From: Knoellia remsis
GTDB lineage: Bacteria > Actinomycetota > Actinomycetes > Actinomycetales > Dermatophilaceae
Reading direction: 5' to 3'
Assembly (NCBI RefSeq): GCF_003002895.1
Contig: NZ_PVTI01000019.1
Location: 17,635-81,634, forward strand
Length of the DNA: 64,000 nucleotides
The notes under the pieces were generated by a model. It made no database searches. It worked only from the letters and a program-made list of their open reading frames with translations, and was not told the DNA's origin. The first letter of the stretch is position 1. The number at the start of each line of letters is the position of its first letter. Shown in pieces: positions 1 through 8,119 of this stretch. The position numbers and the translations under genes are program-made.

Positions 1-2
1 AG

Positions 3-467
3 GGACAGCGTCTCGCGCTCGTCCTCGCCGTGCAGCTCACCGCGGACCCACCGGTGCTGCTCCTCGATGAGCCGACGCGGGGCCTCGACTATGCGGGCAA
101 GGCTGCGTTGCGGCAGGCGCTGCGCGCTCTCAGCGATGACGGCCGCTGCGTCGTCGTGTCCACGCACGACGTGGAGTTCGTCGCCGAGACCGCCGACCGC
201 GTCGTCGTCATGGCCGCCGGTGACGTCGTGGCCGACGGCACGACCCGCGAGGTCGTCGTCGCCTCCCCGGCTTTCGCGCCCCAGATCTCCAAGATCACCT
301 CCCCTCAACCGTGGCTCACCCTCGACGACGTGCGTGCGGCCGTCGCCGACACCGACGGGGTTGTGGGGACCACCGATACCGACACGGTCGTGGCGACCGC
401 CGGCCGTGACGGGCTCGTGGGTACTGCCGGCCGAGACGGGGTCGACGCTGGGGAGGACCGGCCATGA
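3..467 (+). CDS. ECF/ABC transporter ATP-binding protein, C-terminal part (5' end outside window)
   Basis: The reading frame is open from the window edge and begins GQRLALVLAVQL, the tail of an ABC signature motif. It is followed by a Walker B segment VLLLDEPTRGLD, an H-loop segment (VVVSTHDVEFV) and a variable C-terminal tail of about 60 residues. These are the hallmarks of an ABC ATPase, which would power import from the cytoplasmic face. Its stop overlaps the next start by four bases (ATGA), and that gene is an ECF-type S component, so this is probably one of the two ATPases of an energy-coupling-factor transporter. The first half, including Walker A, lies before position 1. The tail is rich in T, D and V and looks poorly conserved. 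The substrate cannot be told from this part. Confidence 0.85.
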   Translation, partial: GQRLALVLAVQLTADPPVLLLDEPTRGLDYAGKAALRQALRALSDDGRCVVVSTHDVEFVAETADRVVVMAAGDVVADGTTREVVVASPAFAPQISKITSPQPWLTLDDVRAAVADTDGVVGTTDTDTVVATAGRDGLVGTAGRDGVDAGEDRP

Positions 468-1366
468 CCGGTGCGCGCGCCCTACGAGTCGAACCGCGCC
501 GTACCCGGGCCATCACCTTGCGGCCCCGGTCGGCCGCGGCGATCGCTGCCGTGAGCCTCGCGGGTGTCGTCGCCTTCGCATGGCCCCTGCTCGTCGACCC
601 GGGCACGGCCCTCGCGGACTCCACGAACGCCCCGTTGCTGTTCTCCCTCCTCATGCCGCTCCTCCTCGCCGTCGTCCTCGCGGAGATCTCCGAGGGTGGC
701 CTCGACGTCAAGGCGGTCGCGATGCTCGGCGTCCTCTCCGCCGTGGGCGCCGCCCTCCGCCCCGTCGGCGCGGGCACTGCAGGTCTAGAGACCGTCTTCT
801 TCCTTCTCATCCTCGGTGGCCGGGTGTTCGGTGCGGGATTCGGCTTCGTCCTTGGCGCGACGACCCTGTTCGCGTCGGCCCTCATCACCGGCGGTGTCGG
901 GCCGTGGCTGCCGTTCCAGATGCTCGGGGCGGCGTGGGTGGGGCTCGGCGCAGGGCTGCTGCCCCCACTGCGCGGCAAGGCCGAGATCGCGATGCTCGCG
1001 GCATACGGCGCAGTGGCCGGACTGCTCTACGGCGTGGCGCTCAACCTCATGTTCTGGCCCTTCACGACGGGTCTGGACACCGAACTGTCGTTCGTCGCAG
1101 GGGCACCGGTGGTCGAGAACCTGCAGCGGTTCGTCGTCTTCAGCCTGGCGAGCTCACTGGGCTGGGACGTGGGCCGCGCCCTGACCAATGCCGCCCTCAT
1201 CTCGCTGACCGGCAGCATCGTGCTACGCACTCTGCGGCGGGCGGCTCGCAGGGCGGCGTTCGCAGCGCCCGTCACGTTCGCAGCGCCCGTCACGTTCGAG
1301 CCCGGGCCGCCATCGGCGACATCGACCGCGCCCACCACCGCCCACACGCAGACCACGTCCGGTTGA
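464..1366 (+). CDS. ECF transporter S component family membrane protein
   Basis: A 300-residue protein with about seven hydrophobic segments after a basic N-terminus (residues 1-25). It sits directly after an ABC ATPase with a 4-base overlap, so the two are translationally coupled. Small multi-TM proteins next to ECF ATPases are usually substrate-binding S components or S-like subunits for vitamins or metals. The Gly-rich membrane segments and conserved aromatic stretch (MFWPFTTG) fit the group simply annotated 'ECF transporter S component'. The substrate (cobalamin or another vitamin) is not shown by the sequence. The C-terminus holds an 18-base tandem duplication (1259-1294) that repeats six residues (FAAPVT) in a low-complexity tail. 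Confidence 0.75.
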   Translation: MTGARALRVEPRRTRAITLRPRSAAAIAAVSLAGVVAFAWPLLVDPGTALADSTNAPLLFSLLMPLLLAVVLAEISEGGLDVKAVAMLGVLSAVGAALRPVGAGTAGLETVFFLLILGGRVFGAGFGFVLGATTLFASALITGGVGPWLPFQMLGAAWVGLGAGLLPPLRGKAEIAMLAAYGAVAGLLYGVALNLMFWPFTTGLDTELSFVAGAPVVENLQRFVVFSLASSLGWDVGRALTNAALISLTGSIVLRTLRRAARRAAFAAPVTFAAPVTFEPGPPSATSTAPTTAHTQTTSG

Positions 1367-1396
1367 CCCACGACGGGCTTTGGCACAATCGCCGCC

Positions 1397-1933
1397 ATGA
1401 GTCCTCTCGAGCTCGACGACACGACCGCCTGGCTGAGCCGGGAGGAGCTCGACAACGCCCGCGAGCGCCTGCCGATTCTCTATGTCGACGCGGTGCCGGT
1501 GCGGGTCGACGAGCGCGGCGCGGTGACGTCGGTCGGGCTGTTGTTGCGGGCCTCCGACGGTGAGATCCAGCGCGAGCTCGTGTCGGGGCGGGTGATGTAC
1601 CACGAGCGGGTGCGGGACGCCCTGCTGCGGCACCTCGAGAAGGACCTCGGCCCGATGGCGCTGCCGGCCGTGCCACCGTCACCGGTGCCGTTCACCGTGG
1701 CCGAGTACTTCCCGACGCCGGGCGTGACGCCGTTCCACGACCCGCGCCAGCATGCCGTGTCGCTTGCGTTCGTCGTGCCCGTCGCCGGCGACTGCGCGCC
1801 CCAGCAGGACGCGCTCGACCTCGCCTGGCTCAGTCCCGAGGACGCGCTCGCCCCCGCCGTGCTCGCCGAGATGGACCGCGGCCACGGTGTGCTGCTGCGA
1901 CAGGCGCTCGCCCACCTCGGGCACCCCGTCTGA
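1397..1933 (+). CDS. NUDIX hydrolase family protein (DUF4916-like)
   Basis: A 178-residue cytoplasmic protein starting MSPLELDDTTAWLS. The pattern WLS(R)EEL near the N-terminus, the PILYVDAVPVRVDERG strand and the AEYFP(TP) motif match a compact actinobacterial family annotated as NUDIX hydrolase-related (DUF4916). A full Nudix box (GX5EX7REUXEEXGU) is not visible, so enzymatic activity is uncertain. It stands 30 bases after the ECF S component on the same strand but is probably a separate unit. It ends in a region of tandem hairpins that separates it from a convergent acyltransferase gene. Confidence 0.7.
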   Translation: MSPLELDDTTAWLSREELDNARERLPILYVDAVPVRVDERGAVTSVGLLLRASDGEIQRELVSGRVMYHERVRDALLRHLEKDLGPMALPAVPPSPVPFTVAEYFPTPGVTPFHDPRQHAVSLAFVVPVAGDCAPQQDALDLAWLSPEDALAPAVLAEMDRGHGVLLRQALAHLGHPV

Positions 1934-2015
1934 CGGACCTGAGCGCAGCGGACGGGACGACGGCCGGCGCCCGGCCATCCCCTGCTCGCGACGTGCCTTT
2001 GCTTCCGCCCGCTGC

Positions 2016-2119
2016 AGCAGATGTGGTTGTTTGCTCCAGCGGGCCGGAGCAAGTGTGGTTATTTGCTCCAGCGGGCCGAAGCAAGTGTGGTTATTTGCTC
2101 CCGTATGTCGGAGCAAAGG
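2016..2119. repeat. Three 32-bp tandem repeats, each an inverted TTGCTCC/GGAGCAA hairpin
   Basis: Units at 2016-2047, 2048-2079 and 2080-2111 share the core AGCAAGTGTGGTTATTTGCT, and a partial fourth unit follows. Within each unit TTGCTCC is followed by GGAGCAA or GAAGCAA. The third copy has perfect 8-base arms (TTTGCTCC and GGAGCAAA) around an 8-base loop. It lies between convergent genes, so it can act as a bidirectional terminator, but the tandem layout is unusual. The repeat is also clearly richer in A/T than its flanks. Confidence 0.75.
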
Positions 2120-2150
2120 CACCTCTCGTGGAGAGCACCTGCTCCACCGG

Positions 2151-2924
2151 TCAGCGCTCGCGGCCCTTGTTGAACTTGTCGACGGTGCGCGTCATGTCGG
2201 CTTTGTCGAGCGCCGCCGCGTCCTCGGGCGTGGGTGCCGTCCCACCGAGCCGGGCCGGCTGGTAGACGAGGTCGTCGCCGGTCATCGCCGGGTACGCCGC
2301 CTGCTGCGCGTCGAGCTGCGCCTGCATGACGTCGCGCAGCCGCAACGTGGCAGCCGCACGGTCCTCCTCCGGCGCGACAGTGATCGGCTCACCGACCGTG
2401 ATGAAGACGGGAATGTTGCTCCGGCCGAGGTGCTTGGGCAGGTTCTTGCTCCACACCCGCTGCGAGCCCCAGATCGTCGTCGGCAGGATCGGCACGCCGG
2501 CCTCCTGCGCCATCCGGACCGCTCCCGGCTTGAACTCCTTGAGCTCGAACGAGCGCGACATCGTCGCCTCTGGGAAGACACCGACGATCTCGCCGTGCTT
2601 GAGGGCCTGCACCGCCCGGTTGAACGACTCGCGGCCGTCGCGTCGGTCGACCGGGATGTGCTTCATGCCGCGCATGAGCGGGCCGGCGACGCGGTGCGAG
2701 AAGATCGACTTCTTCGCCATGAAGCGCACGAGACGCTTCGAGCGGCGGGCGACCAGCCCGGCATACGTGAAATCGAAGTAGCCGGTGTGGTTGATCGCCA
2801 TGACGGCGCCGCCGCTGCGAGGCACGTTGTCCTCGCCCTCCATGACGAACTTCAGCCCCTGCCCGAAGAAGACAACGCGGGCCGTGCCGATGATCGAGGT
2901 GTAGAGCGGTTCGATGGGCGCCAT
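2151..2924 (-). CDS. plsC: 1-acyl-sn-glycerol-3-phosphate acyltransferase family protein
   Basis: A 257-residue acyltransferase that transfers an acyl chain to lysophosphatidate or a related acceptor at the membrane. The catalytic NHxxxxD motif is present (INHTGYFDFTY, about residues 44-54), as is the FPEATMSRS motif (about residues 110-118), which replaces the usual FPEGTRS. The GxPILPTTIWGS block also fits. The chosen start gives MAPIEPLYT and avoids a long unlikely N-terminal extension read from the low-GC upstream gap. It faces the NUDIX gene across the tandem hairpins. The exact acceptor is not defined, since this family also includes paralogues acting on other lipids. Confidence 0.85.
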   Translation of the reverse strand: MAPIEPLYTSIIGTARVVFFGQGLKFVMEGEDNVPRSGGAVMAINHTGYFDFTYAGLVARRSKRLVRFMAKKSIFSHRVAGPLMRGMKHIPVDRRDGRESFNRAVQALKHGEIVGVFPEATMSRSFELKEFKPGAVRMAQEAGVPILPTTIWGSQRVWSKNLPKHLGRSNIPVFITVGEPITVAPEEDRAAATLRLRDVMQAQLDAQQAAYPAMTGDDLVYQPARLGGTAPTPEDAAALDKADMTRTVDKFNKGRER

Positions 2925-3030
2925 GGCGGACAGCCTACGGTGCCGTAGGTTGCGTCCGTGCTCCCTAGGTTGCGTCGGTGCGCCGTCGCCCGCGGTATGC
3001 CGCCGGCGCACCTCTTCGTAGGGTCGCCTT

Positions 3031-3789
3031 GTGACGGATCCCATGGCTGACCCCGCAGACGCATACCTCGATCCTGAGGGTAAGGGGATGCGCCTTTCGC
3101 GAAGACTCGTCCTTGTAGCACTGGCCCTGTTGGCGTTGACGATCTCGGTGTGGACCGCAACCCGACCGAATCTGAACAGTATTTTTCTCAGCGCTAGGTT
3201 CCCAAACCCCGTTGCGGCGATCTCGTGGGTGATCTTGCTTGTGCTACTCCTATTCCAGGTCAGCGCAAAGATTCGCCCGTTTACAATAGGCATCGCCTTC
3301 ATCCTCGCATTTCCCATGCCGCTGTACGGCGCGGTCGGTGCAACTGCCTTGTACGGTCAGTTCGTAATGGACCGAGTACCCGCGGAAGTCTCAGCAGTAG
3401 GCGCTGCTCCCGGACGCGGCCCCTACGTGGTCACATACAGGTTCGTCGACGGCAGCACCGAGCGAGGAACCTGGGAGTACGTCTCCCCTTATGGCAGCCG
3501 CGGCGATGCGAACTACACCGCACCCAGCGTGGGCACGGAGGTCACGGTGATGCGCGATCCACGAGGCGTGTTGCCTCCGCGCACGGCAAGTCGCACCGAA
3601 GGAACGCCGGAAGGCACCACGTCGGCCCTGTTGTACGCCACGCCCGCGCTACTGGGGACAGTGGTCCTCTCGGCGGTCATCGCATCGGTGCTGACCCGGC
3701 GGCGCAGCTTCATCACCGACTCGTCGCGACCCGGCGTCAGTCCAGCGGCGGCAGGGGACGCTCCCTCAGCTCCCGGACCATCTTCATGA
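3031..3789 (+). CDS. DUF3592-like membrane protein
   Basis: A 252-residue protein with a GTG start and four hydrophobic segments (about residues 25-43, 60-75, 85-108 and 200-222). An extracytoplasmic domain containing YVVTYRFVDGSTERGTWEY lies between segments 3 and 4, and this arrangement resembles the DUF3592 family of unknown function. Codon use is visibly less GC-biased than in its neighbours (TTT, ATT, AAT and TTG codons are common), which suggests recent acquisition. Its 3' end overlaps, on the opposite strand, the end of a start-less reading frame that follows eccC. ATG at 3043 is an alternative start. Confidence 0.65.
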   Translation: MTDPMADPADAYLDPEGKGMRLSRRLVLVALALLALTISVWTATRPNLNSIFLSARFPNPVAAISWVILLVLLLFQVSAKIRPFTIGIAFILAFPMPLYGAVGATALYGQFVMDRVPAEVSAVGAAPGRGPYVVTYRFVDGSTERGTWEYVSPYGSRGDANYTAPSVGTEVTVMRDPRGVLPPRTASRTEGTPEGTTSALLYATPALLGTVVLSAVIASVLTRRRSFITDSSRPGVSPAAAGDAPSAPGPSS

Positions 3790-4015
3790 CCTCGGCCTGC
3801 TCTTCACGCACCGCACTGAAGGTGGAGTAGTTGAGGCGGTAGTCCTCGTCCGATTCCGGTTCTTGCTGGAGTTCCGGGAGTTTGTCCGCCTTCTCCTCTG
3901 CGACCGAACGGACGAACTCTGCCTCGGAGCTGTCGTCGTCGCCGGAAAGGACTCGCTCAAGACTTGTCTCAATAGGGGAGAAATGCCCCCGCAGACCGGC
4001 ACGGCTCAGCAGCGG
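3737..4015 (-). pseudogene. Start-less coding remnant directly downstream of, and in frame with, eccC
   Basis: After the TGA stop of eccC (4016-4018) the same frame stays open for 92 codons to a TGA at 3737-3739. Its product is acidic and helical, containing GDDDSSEAEFVRSVAEEK and ending in REEQAEVMKMVRELRERP. GC-rich third positions indicate real protein coding. There is no ATG, GTG or TTG in the first two thirds, so this is either a gene fragment that lost its 5' part, an ATT-initiated gene, or a stop-codon readthrough extension of EccC. No family was recognised. It overlaps the 3' end of the DUF3592-like gene on the other strand by about 50 bases. Confidence 0.5.
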
Positions 4016-7000
4016 TCAGCTGTGCTTGGCCGGCAGCCAGCCGAACTGGACGAACTGGTTGCCGAGGTCGCGGGTGACCAGGCGACCACGGCCGGGCGGC
4101 TGGATCGAGCCCTTGATGTTGCCGACGAGGGCACCCTCGTCAGGCGGCGTCGAGAGCATGATCCCGGGCGCGGCGAGGTCGCGCAGCGCCTGCAGGACCG
4201 GTTCGTAGCTCGACCGCGACGCACCTCCGGAGCGGCGGGTGAGCACGAGGTGCAGACCCACGTCGGCAGCCTGGGCGAGGAGGGGCACGAGCGGACGCAG
4301 CGGCGAGCCGGACGAGGTCACGACGAGGTCGTAGTCGTCGACGAGGATGAACGCCTCCGACCCGGACCACCAGCTGCGGGCACGCAGCTGCTCGGGGGTG
4401 ATGTCCGGCCCGGGCAGGCGCGTCCGCAGGAAGGCGGTGAGGCCCTCCATCTCGGCGGTGACCTGCTCCTCGGTCGTCATGTACTCGGCGACGTGCTCCT
4501 GCGGCAGCTCGCCGAGCAGCGATCGGCGGTAGTCGACGACGAAGAGCTTCGCCTGGTCCGGTGTGTAGAGCCGGGCCACCTCGCTGGCATAGGCGCGCAG
4601 CATCGCCGACTTGCCGGAGTCCGAGTCGCCGAAGAGGTAGAGGTGGGAGTCCTCCTCGACGTTGACACCGACCGGCTCGAGGTTGCTCTCGTTGATCCCG
4701 AGCAGGACGCGCTTGTCGCCCGCTCCGGCCTGGGACCGCAGCTGGTCGAGCGTGATCATCTCGGGCAGCAGCCGCAGCTTCGGCGGCGTGGGGCCCTGCC
4801 ACGCGGCGTCGACCTTGGCGATGAGGTCCTCGACACCTTCGCCGAGGTCGTCGACGCTGCCGCTGTCGTCGATGCGCGGGATGCCGGAGAGGAAGTGGTG
4901 CTTGGTCATCGTGATACCGCGGCCGGGCCGGCCCTTGGGGACGTTGGCGGCAACCTTGCGGTCGATCTCGGAGTCTCCGGGGTCACCGAGACCGAGCTCG
5001 ACCCGGGTCCCGAGCATGTCGCGGATCGACATGCGGAAGTCCATCCAGCGCGAGGTCGTGATGACGACGTGGATGCCGAAGGTGAGACCGCGACCGGCGA
5101 GCCCGCTGATCGTCGCCTCGAGCTCGTCGAACTCGGCGCGGATCGTCGGCCACCCGTCGACGACGAGGAAGACGTCGCCGTAGCCGTCGTCGGCCCGGCC
5201 CTCGGCGCGGCGGCGGCGGTAGGTCTCGATGGAGTCGATGCCCTGGGCCCGGAAGTAGGCCTCGCGCTTGTCGATGATCCCGGAGATCTCGGCGATGGTG
5301 CGGCGGACCACGTCGGGCTCGTTGCGGTTCGCCACGCCGGCGACGTGAGCCAGCCGCGAGAACGGCGTGAAGGTGCCGCCACCGAAGTCGAGGATGTAGA
5401 ACTGGGTCTCCAACGGGGTCGTCGTCAGCGCGATCGACGAGACGAGGGTGCGGACGAACGTCGAGCGCCCGGTACGCGGACCGCCGACGACCGCGACGTG
5501 GCCGGCCGCACCGCCGAGCTGCATGACGAAGAGCTCGCGGCGCTGCTCGAGCGGGCGGTCGACGATGCCCATGGGGAAGACGTAGCTGCCCTGGGCGCGC
5601 CAGCGCTTGCTCACGAGACCGAGCTGGGGGTCGGGGGCGAGGTCACCGAGGAGCTGGTCGAGCGAGTTCGGCACGTCGAGCGGCGGGAGCCACACCTGGT
5701 GCGCCGGGCGGCCCTTGCCCTTCATGCGCGACACCGCGATGTCGAAGACGGCGCGGGTCTCCTCGGGCTCACCGGTGGGCTGGGCCTCCTCCTCGACACG
5801 GGGGGCAGCCGAGATCGCCTTGGCCGTGGTGAACGGCAGGACCTGCATCGCCGCGCCCGCGCCGCCGCCGGTGGCCGCCCGCCGTCGGCCCTTCGGCGGA
5901 CCGGAGACGTATGCCGCCTTGAACTTCAGGAGCGTCGTCTGGTCCGGCTTGAGGTAGCCCAGACCCGGCACCGGCGGCAGCTCGTAGGCGTCCGGGACCC
6001 CGATGACGGTGCGGGACTCACCGGCGGAGAAGGTGCGCAGACCGATCCGGTAGGACAGGTGCGACTCGAGCCCGCGCAGCCGTCCCTCTTCGAGGCGCTG
6101 CGAGGAGAGCAGCAGGTGCATGGACAGCGACCGCCCGAGTCGCCCGATGGCGACGAAGAGGTCGGCGAACTCCGGCTTGGCGGACAACAGCTCGGAGAAC
6201 TCGTCGGCCACGATGAGCAGCGCCGGCAGCGGCTCGAGGTCGGCCCCGGCCGCACGCGCCTTCTCGTAGTCGGTGACGTTGGCGAAGTTGCCGGCGGAGC
6301 GGAGCAGCTCCTGTCGGCGGGTCATCTCGCCCTGGAGCGCGTCCTGCATGCGCTCGACGAGGGTGAGCTCCTGGCCGAGGTTGGTGATGACCGCGGAGAC
6401 GTGCGGCATGTCCGCCATCCCTGCGAACGTCGCGCCACCCTTGAAGTCGACGAGGACGAAGTTGAGCTGCTCGGACGAGTGCGTCATCGCGAGCGCGAGC
6501 ACGAGCGTGCGCAACAGCTCGGACTTGCCGGAACCGGTGGCGCCGATGACGAGGCCGTGCGGCCCCATGCCCTGCTGGGCGGACTCCTTGATGTCGAGCG
6601 CGACGACCTGGCCGCTGCCGCCGACACCGATGGGCACCCGCAGCCGGTCGCGCTGGAGGCGGGGCCGCCACGCCGTCGCGGGGTCGAAGTCGCGGACGTC
6701 GCCCAGGCCGAGGAGGTCGACGAGCTCGGTGCTCGTCGTGAGGGCATCGCGCACCTCGACCTCGCCACTGACGAACATCGGCGCGAGGCGGCGTGCCGCG
6801 GCCTCGGCCTCGGTCACCGTCATCTGGTCGGCGAGCCCCTTCGCGCCGCCACGGCTGAGGCTGAGGATCTCGAAGGGCACCTGCCCGGTCGTCGTTCCGT
6901 GTCGCTCGCTCTCGACCGCGAGCCGCAGGGTCGTCGTCGAGTCGAGCTCACCCCACTGCTCGGGCAGGTCGATGACCGTGACACCGAGGACCCCCTCCTC

Positions 7001-7984
7001 GGTCACGAGCGGGTTGTGCCGCGGCAGGCGGGCGCCGTCGACGACGACGACGACGTGCGGAGCCGGAGGCTGGCTCGTCGGACCGAAGCGAGGCCGGTCG
7101 GTGACGTCGTCGGGGAGCAGCTCGAGCAGCTCGTCGACCGACTCGGCGACGAGGCGCATCGGACCGACGGCGTCGCGTTCTGTGGGGCTGAGCGCGTGCG
7201 GCAGCCACTTGAGCCAGTCCCACTCCTCGCGAGAGTCCGGTCCGGTGAGCGCCGCGACGATGAGCGTGTCCGGTGAGTGCATGACCGCGGCGTTGACGAC
7301 GAGCGAGCGCGCGAGCGCCCGGGCCGGCGCCGCCTCACCGGTGATCTGGACTCGCGCCCAGGCCGGCAGCGACACCGACGCGGGCAGCCCCTGCTGCACG
7401 CGGTGCGTGGTCAGCAGCCGGTGCAGCGCCGACGCCGCGACGGGGTCGAGCTGGGCGAGCGGCGGCGTCTCGGCCGGTTCGAGGGTGAGGCACAGTGGCT
7501 GCGCCGTCGTGCCCATGCGCACGTGGAGGAAGTCGTCGTCGGCCGGGAGCCGCTCCCACACGCGGCTCTTCTCCTCGGCGAGGAGCGGCAGCGACGTCGG
7601 GGCGGGATAGTTCCACAGTCCCGCTTCCCGCTGTTTCGCGGCGGCGTCCCGGACCGTCTCGCGCACCTCCGCGAGGTAGGCGAGGTACTCGCGCCGGTTC
7701 GAGATGACCTCGCTGGTGTGCTGCTGGCGCTGGCGCAGACCGCTGGAGAAGACGAACCCGAGGGAGGCGACGAGGAACATCCCCGCGCCGATGATGCCCC
7801 GGGGGCCGGGCTGTGACAGGGCGACGAAGCCCATGGAGCCGACCGAGCCCAGCATCGGCACCGCCTGCATGAGGATGTTGCTCACACCCTCGGCCGGCGT
7901 GATCTCCGGCGGTGGCTGCAGGACGATCCGTCCGGTGGGGACCGACGGTGCGTCCTGTCGCGTCCCTCCGACTGTCGCGGTCAC
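4016..7984 (-). CDS. eccC: Type VII secretion ATPase EccC (fused EccCa/EccCb)
   Basis: A 1322-residue motor of the ESX-type secretion channel. The N-terminus carries two membrane segments (about residues 35-80), followed by three FtsK/SpoIIIE ATPase domains. Domain 1 has an intact Walker A (GATGSGKSE, K487), the block DFKGGATF and a Walker B VADEF. Domain 2 has GGPRTGRST with Arg840 in place of the usual Lys. Domain 3 has GDSDSGKSA (K1125). The family recognises WXG100 substrates through its last ATPase domain and powers export. The length matches fused EccC proteins of non-mycobacterial actinobacteria. It is transcribed divergently from the EccD-like gene at 8120 across a 135-base gap. Confidence 0.95.
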   Translation of the reverse strand: MTATVGGTRQDAPSVPTGRIVLQPPPEITPAEGVSNILMQAVPMLGSVGSMGFVALSQPGPRGIIGAGMFLVASLGFVFSSGLRQRQQHTSEVISNRREYLAYLAEVRETVRDAAAKQREAGLWNYPAPTSLPLLAEEKSRVWERLPADDDFLHVRMGTTAQPLCLTLEPAETPPLAQLDPVAASALHRLLTTHRVQQGLPASVSLPAWARVQITGEAAPARALARSLVVNAAVMHSPDTLIVAALTGPDSREEWDWLKWLPHALSPTERDAVGPMRLVAESVDELLELLPDDVTDRPRFGPTSQPPAPHVVVVVDGARLPRHNPLVTEEGVLGVTVIDLPEQWGELDSTTTLRLAVESERHGTTTGQVPFEILSLSRGGAKGLADQMTVTEAEAAARRLAPMFVSGEVEVRDALTTSTELVDLLGLGDVRDFDPATAWRPRLQRDRLRVPIGVGGSGQVVALDIKESAQQGMGPHGLVIGATGSGKSELLRTLVLALAMTHSSEQLNFVLVDFKGGATFAGMADMPHVSAVITNLGQELTLVERMQDALQGEMTRRQELLRSAGNFANVTDYEKARAAGADLEPLPALLIVADEFSELLSAKPEFADLFVAIGRLGRSLSMHLLLSSQRLEEGRLRGLESHLSYRIGLRTFSAGESRTVIGVPDAYELPPVPGLGYLKPDQTTLLKFKAAYVSGPPKGRRRAATGGGAGAAMQVLPFTTAKAISAAPRVEEEAQPTGEPEETRAVFDIAVSRMKGKGRPAHQVWLPPLDVPNSLDQLLGDLAPDPQLGLVSKRWRAQGSYVFPMGIVDRPLEQRRELFVMQLGGAAGHVAVVGGPRTGRSTFVRTLVSSIALTTTPLETQFYILDFGGGTFTPFSRLAHVAGVANRNEPDVVRRTIAEISGIIDKREAYFRAQGIDSIETYRRRRAEGRADDGYGDVFLVVDGWPTIRAEFDELEATISGLAGRGLTFGIHVVITTSRWMDFRMSIRDMLGTRVELGLGDPGDSEIDRKVAANVPKGRPGRGITMTKHHFLSGIPRIDDSGSVDDLGEGVEDLIAKVDAAWQGPTPPKLRLLPEMITLDQLRSQAGAGDKRVLLGINESNLEPVGVNVEEDSHLYLFGDSDSGKSAMLRAYASEVARLYTPDQAKLFVVDYRRSLLGELPQEHVAEYMTTEEQVTAEMEGLTAFLRTRLPGPDITPEQLRARSWWSGSEAFILVDDYDLVVTSSGSPLRPLVPLLAQAADVGLHLVLTRRSGGASRSSYEPVLQALRDLAAPGIMLSTPPDEGALVGNIKGSIQPPGRGRLVTRDLGNQFVQFGWLPAKHS

Positions 7985-8119
7985 GCTTCCCTCCCGAGTG
8001 CTCGTTCGTGGGCCAACCTATCCCGAGCGCCCCACACGGCGGAGGGTGGCGCACCATCGGCCCGCATCGCGGCCTATCCTTCCAAGTGGCCGGTGCCGCG
8101 TCGACGAGGGAGGGACGGT

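Noticed and set aside
1259..1294. 18-base tandem duplication in the ECF S component gene
   Set aside because: Short, in frame and in a low-complexity tail; not worth a separate finding.
3863..7276. Very long plus-strand open frame (over 1100 codons) opposite eccC
   Set aside because: It is the antisense of a clear EccC gene; its product is an Arg/Glu/Val-rich string without any domain, as expected from GC-rich antisense frames.
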